Program-made: the position numbers and the translations under genes
In this document: positions 6,604-7,561 of the stretch, piece by piece
How the letters are laid out: the number at the start of each line of letters is the position of its first letter
Position numbering within the stretch: the first letter of the stretch is position 1
Assembly: GCA_900757295.1 (NCBI GenBank)
Contig: CAAENH010000022.1
Location: forward strand, 1-7,561
Source: Bacilli bacterium
GTDB taxonomy: Bacteria; Bacillota_I; Bacilli_A; RF39; UBA660
Length of the DNA stretch: 7,561 bases
Direction of reading: 5' to 3'
Notes under the pieces: generated by a model
Seen by the model: the letters and a program-made list of their open reading frames with translations, nothing else
Told to the model about the DNA's origin: nothing
Database searches by the model: none

Positions 6604-7270
6604 TTTCACTCACCTCTTGTTCCTTTAATTTTTCATTTAAAATTTCATTCACCTTTTCTTGTATTTCTTCTTTTGAGTAACAATCCAAATCTATATCGTA
6701 ATTTGGAATAAAATATCCATTACTTAATAATTCATAATCATATCCAAAACTTTCTCCATATTTTTCAAAATCAAAATAGTCTATTATTCCATGCTTTTGA
6801 AGTTGAATATATATTCCATTTTCTTCTGCCATTGTATATCCCATTTTCAATTCTGGAGAGCAATCTTGATTATACTCTAATCCTTCAAAACTGTATCTAC
6901 AGTAATTTATATTATCAGCTTGTAAGCATATATTTACTAATTGACTTATAGAATAATGTTCCTCTCCAGAATAAACTAAATATGCTTGGATAGCTTCTCT
7001 TTGACATTCATCCAATTTACTAAATATAATTGCCAATTCATTTAATTCTTTTACACTAGACCATTGAATTGAAGCATAAGGAAACGGACTTATGTTGTCA
7101 TCAATATCTGCTATTTCATATTCTTCGTGTTCATCATCCACTTTTACAACTTCTTTTAAATATTTATCTATAACTTCTGGAGATTGTGGTAAATCTAGCC
7201 ATCCTCCTTCAATACTTCCTTCGTTATAATAAGCTAAATTTTGAGCAAAAATACTAAATACTTTCTGCAT
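6593..7270 (-). CDS. ardA: ArdA-type antirestriction protein
   Basis: ArdA proteins are acidic DNA mimics that bind type I restriction-modification enzymes and protect incoming conjugative DNA in the new host. The 225-aa product shows the ArdA N-terminal pattern IFAQNLAYYNEGSIEGGWLD (7-26), then an acidic EHEEYEIADIDDN (47-59), and the C-terminal hallmark region IIDYFDFEKYGESFGYDYEL (162-181) followed by a terminal strand (NGYFIPN). Tn916 ArdA is about 166 aa, so this one is longer, partly through insertions in the middle and partly through a helical extension of about 30 residues ending in EVSEIEI. I chose the ATG at 7270, which has GGAAGTGA at 7276-7283; the TTG at 7285 lies upstream of that site. 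It starts about 20 bases after the stop of the first gene and overlaps the next. Confidence 0.85.
   Translation of the reverse strand: MQKVFSIFAQNLAYYNEGSIEGGWLDLPQSPEVIDKYLKEVVKVDDEHEEYEIADIDDNISPFPYASIQWSSVKELNELAIIFSKLDECQREAIQAYLVYSGEEHYSISQLVNICLQADNINYCRYSFEGLEYNQDCSPELKMGYTMAEENGIYIQLQKHGIIDYFDFEKYGESFGYDYELLSNGYFIPNYDIDLDCYSKEEIQEKVNEILNEKLKEQEVSEIEI
6610..6616 (-). promoter_or_regulatory. Ribosome binding site inside the end of ardA
   Basis: GAGGTGA lies within the last codons of ardA. GAGG is 9 bases from TTG 6603 and 3 bases from GTG 6609, which favours TTG as the start of the 288-aa gene. Confidence 0.5.
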
Positions 7271-7289
7271 AATAATCACTTCCAATCTT

Positions 7290-7561
7290 TTATATTTCTA
7301 TTTCATCTTCCCACTTGATTGAATTATAAGTAACACCCTCGCCATCTTCATAAACATTATGAAGAACAATTGCCTTATCAAAATCAATCTTTTGTTCATT
7401 ATATATTTCAATCACTCTTTCTCTGCCTAAATCTTGAATATATGGTTCACTATAACGAGATTCTAAAAAGTTACTACCATAACATAAACAACTATTTATC
7501 ATTTCTCTGCAATCTAATTCTCTATGCAGTTGTTTTTGTTCTGCTGTTAAATTACAAGCAA
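7290..7561 (-). CDS. Uncharacterised ICE accessory protein, 5' end cut by window edge
   Basis: The frame is open from the right edge to the TAA at 7290-7292, giving at least 89 residues. An internal ATG at 7502 has no ribosome binding site, and the upstream codons read as good protein (CNLTAEQKQLHRELDCRE), so the real start lies outside the window. Visible features are an INSCLCYGSNFLESRYS segment, a helix QDLGRERVIEIYNEQKIDFD, and the end VYEDGEGVTYNSIKWEDEIEI. I recall similar short proteins upstream of ardA-like genes in clostridial conjugative elements; no function is known. The tail DEIEI closely resembles the SEIEI of the adjacent ArdA. The operon promoter must lie beyond the right edge, since none is visible here. 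Confidence 0.75.
   Translation of the reverse strand, partial: ACNLTAEQKQLHRELDCREMINSCLCYGSNFLESRYSEPYIQDLGRERVIEIYNEQKIDFDKAIVLHNVYEDGEGVTYNSIKWEDEIEI

Noticed and set aside
6604..7285. Upstream alternative starts: GTG 6609 (288-aa gene) and TTG 7285 (ardA)
   Set aside because: The first is too close to its Shine-Dalgarno, and the second lies upstream of the ribosome binding site that serves the ATG at 7270.
1..7561. Recoded TGA (Mollicute-type code), suggested by the very low G+C
   Set aside because: TGA is used as a real stop at 4762-4764, overlapping the next start, and Trp is encoded by TGG throughout.
1..7561. tRNA, rRNA, CRISPR array, insertion sequence or integrase site
   Set aside because: I saw no cloverleaf, no regularly spaced direct repeats, no transposase-like protein and no terminal inverted repeats of an IS.

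Overview
The window is a very AT-rich stretch (a 60-base coding sample at 5401-5460 is about 22% G+C). It has strong AGGAGG-type ribosome binding sites, tightly packed genes and the standard use of TGA as stop. This fits a low-GC Firmicute (Clostridia-like), and the gene content fits an accessory region of a conjugative element (ICE or plasmid) rather than core chromosome. I cannot name the species. All convincing genes lie on the minus strand.

From right to left, in the direction of transcription, 7561 to 873 is one compact operon of nine genes. It runs: a partial gene cut by the right edge; an ArdA-type antirestriction protein; a 288-aa protein of unknown function; a 320-aa two-part protein; a DUF2958 protein; a DUF1281/YubB-like ferredoxin-fold protein; a 155-aa protein that seems to start at a non-canonical ATA codon; a 258-aa acidic protein; and a 462-aa acidic protein. 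Genes overlap or sit a few tens of bases apart, nearly all with their own Shine-Dalgarno. A strong inverted-repeat terminator at 830-867 closes the operon. ArdA, DUF2958 and DUF1281/YubB-like proteins are typical of the anti-defence or leading regions of conjugative elements. The unknown members are candidates for the same job, by inference only.

Between the terminator and the leftmost gene lies a non-coding block (about 650-810) with roughly 44% G+C and at least five hairpins, some nested and two mutually exclusive. It looks like a conserved nucleic-acid signal, and I propose it as a candidate origin of transfer or a structured regulatory/replication site. To its left is a 205-aa protein, rich in lysine and arginine, with a possible helix-turn-helix.

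The two most interesting signals are these. First, most operon proteins, although unrelated to one another, end in a short tail that alternates acidic and hydrophobic residues (EIEI, DIDI, MDYDY, FDYDF, IEINNDM). Second, the 155-aa gene has a perfect Shine-Dalgarno placed before ATA, with no ATG, GTG or TTG available in frame there.
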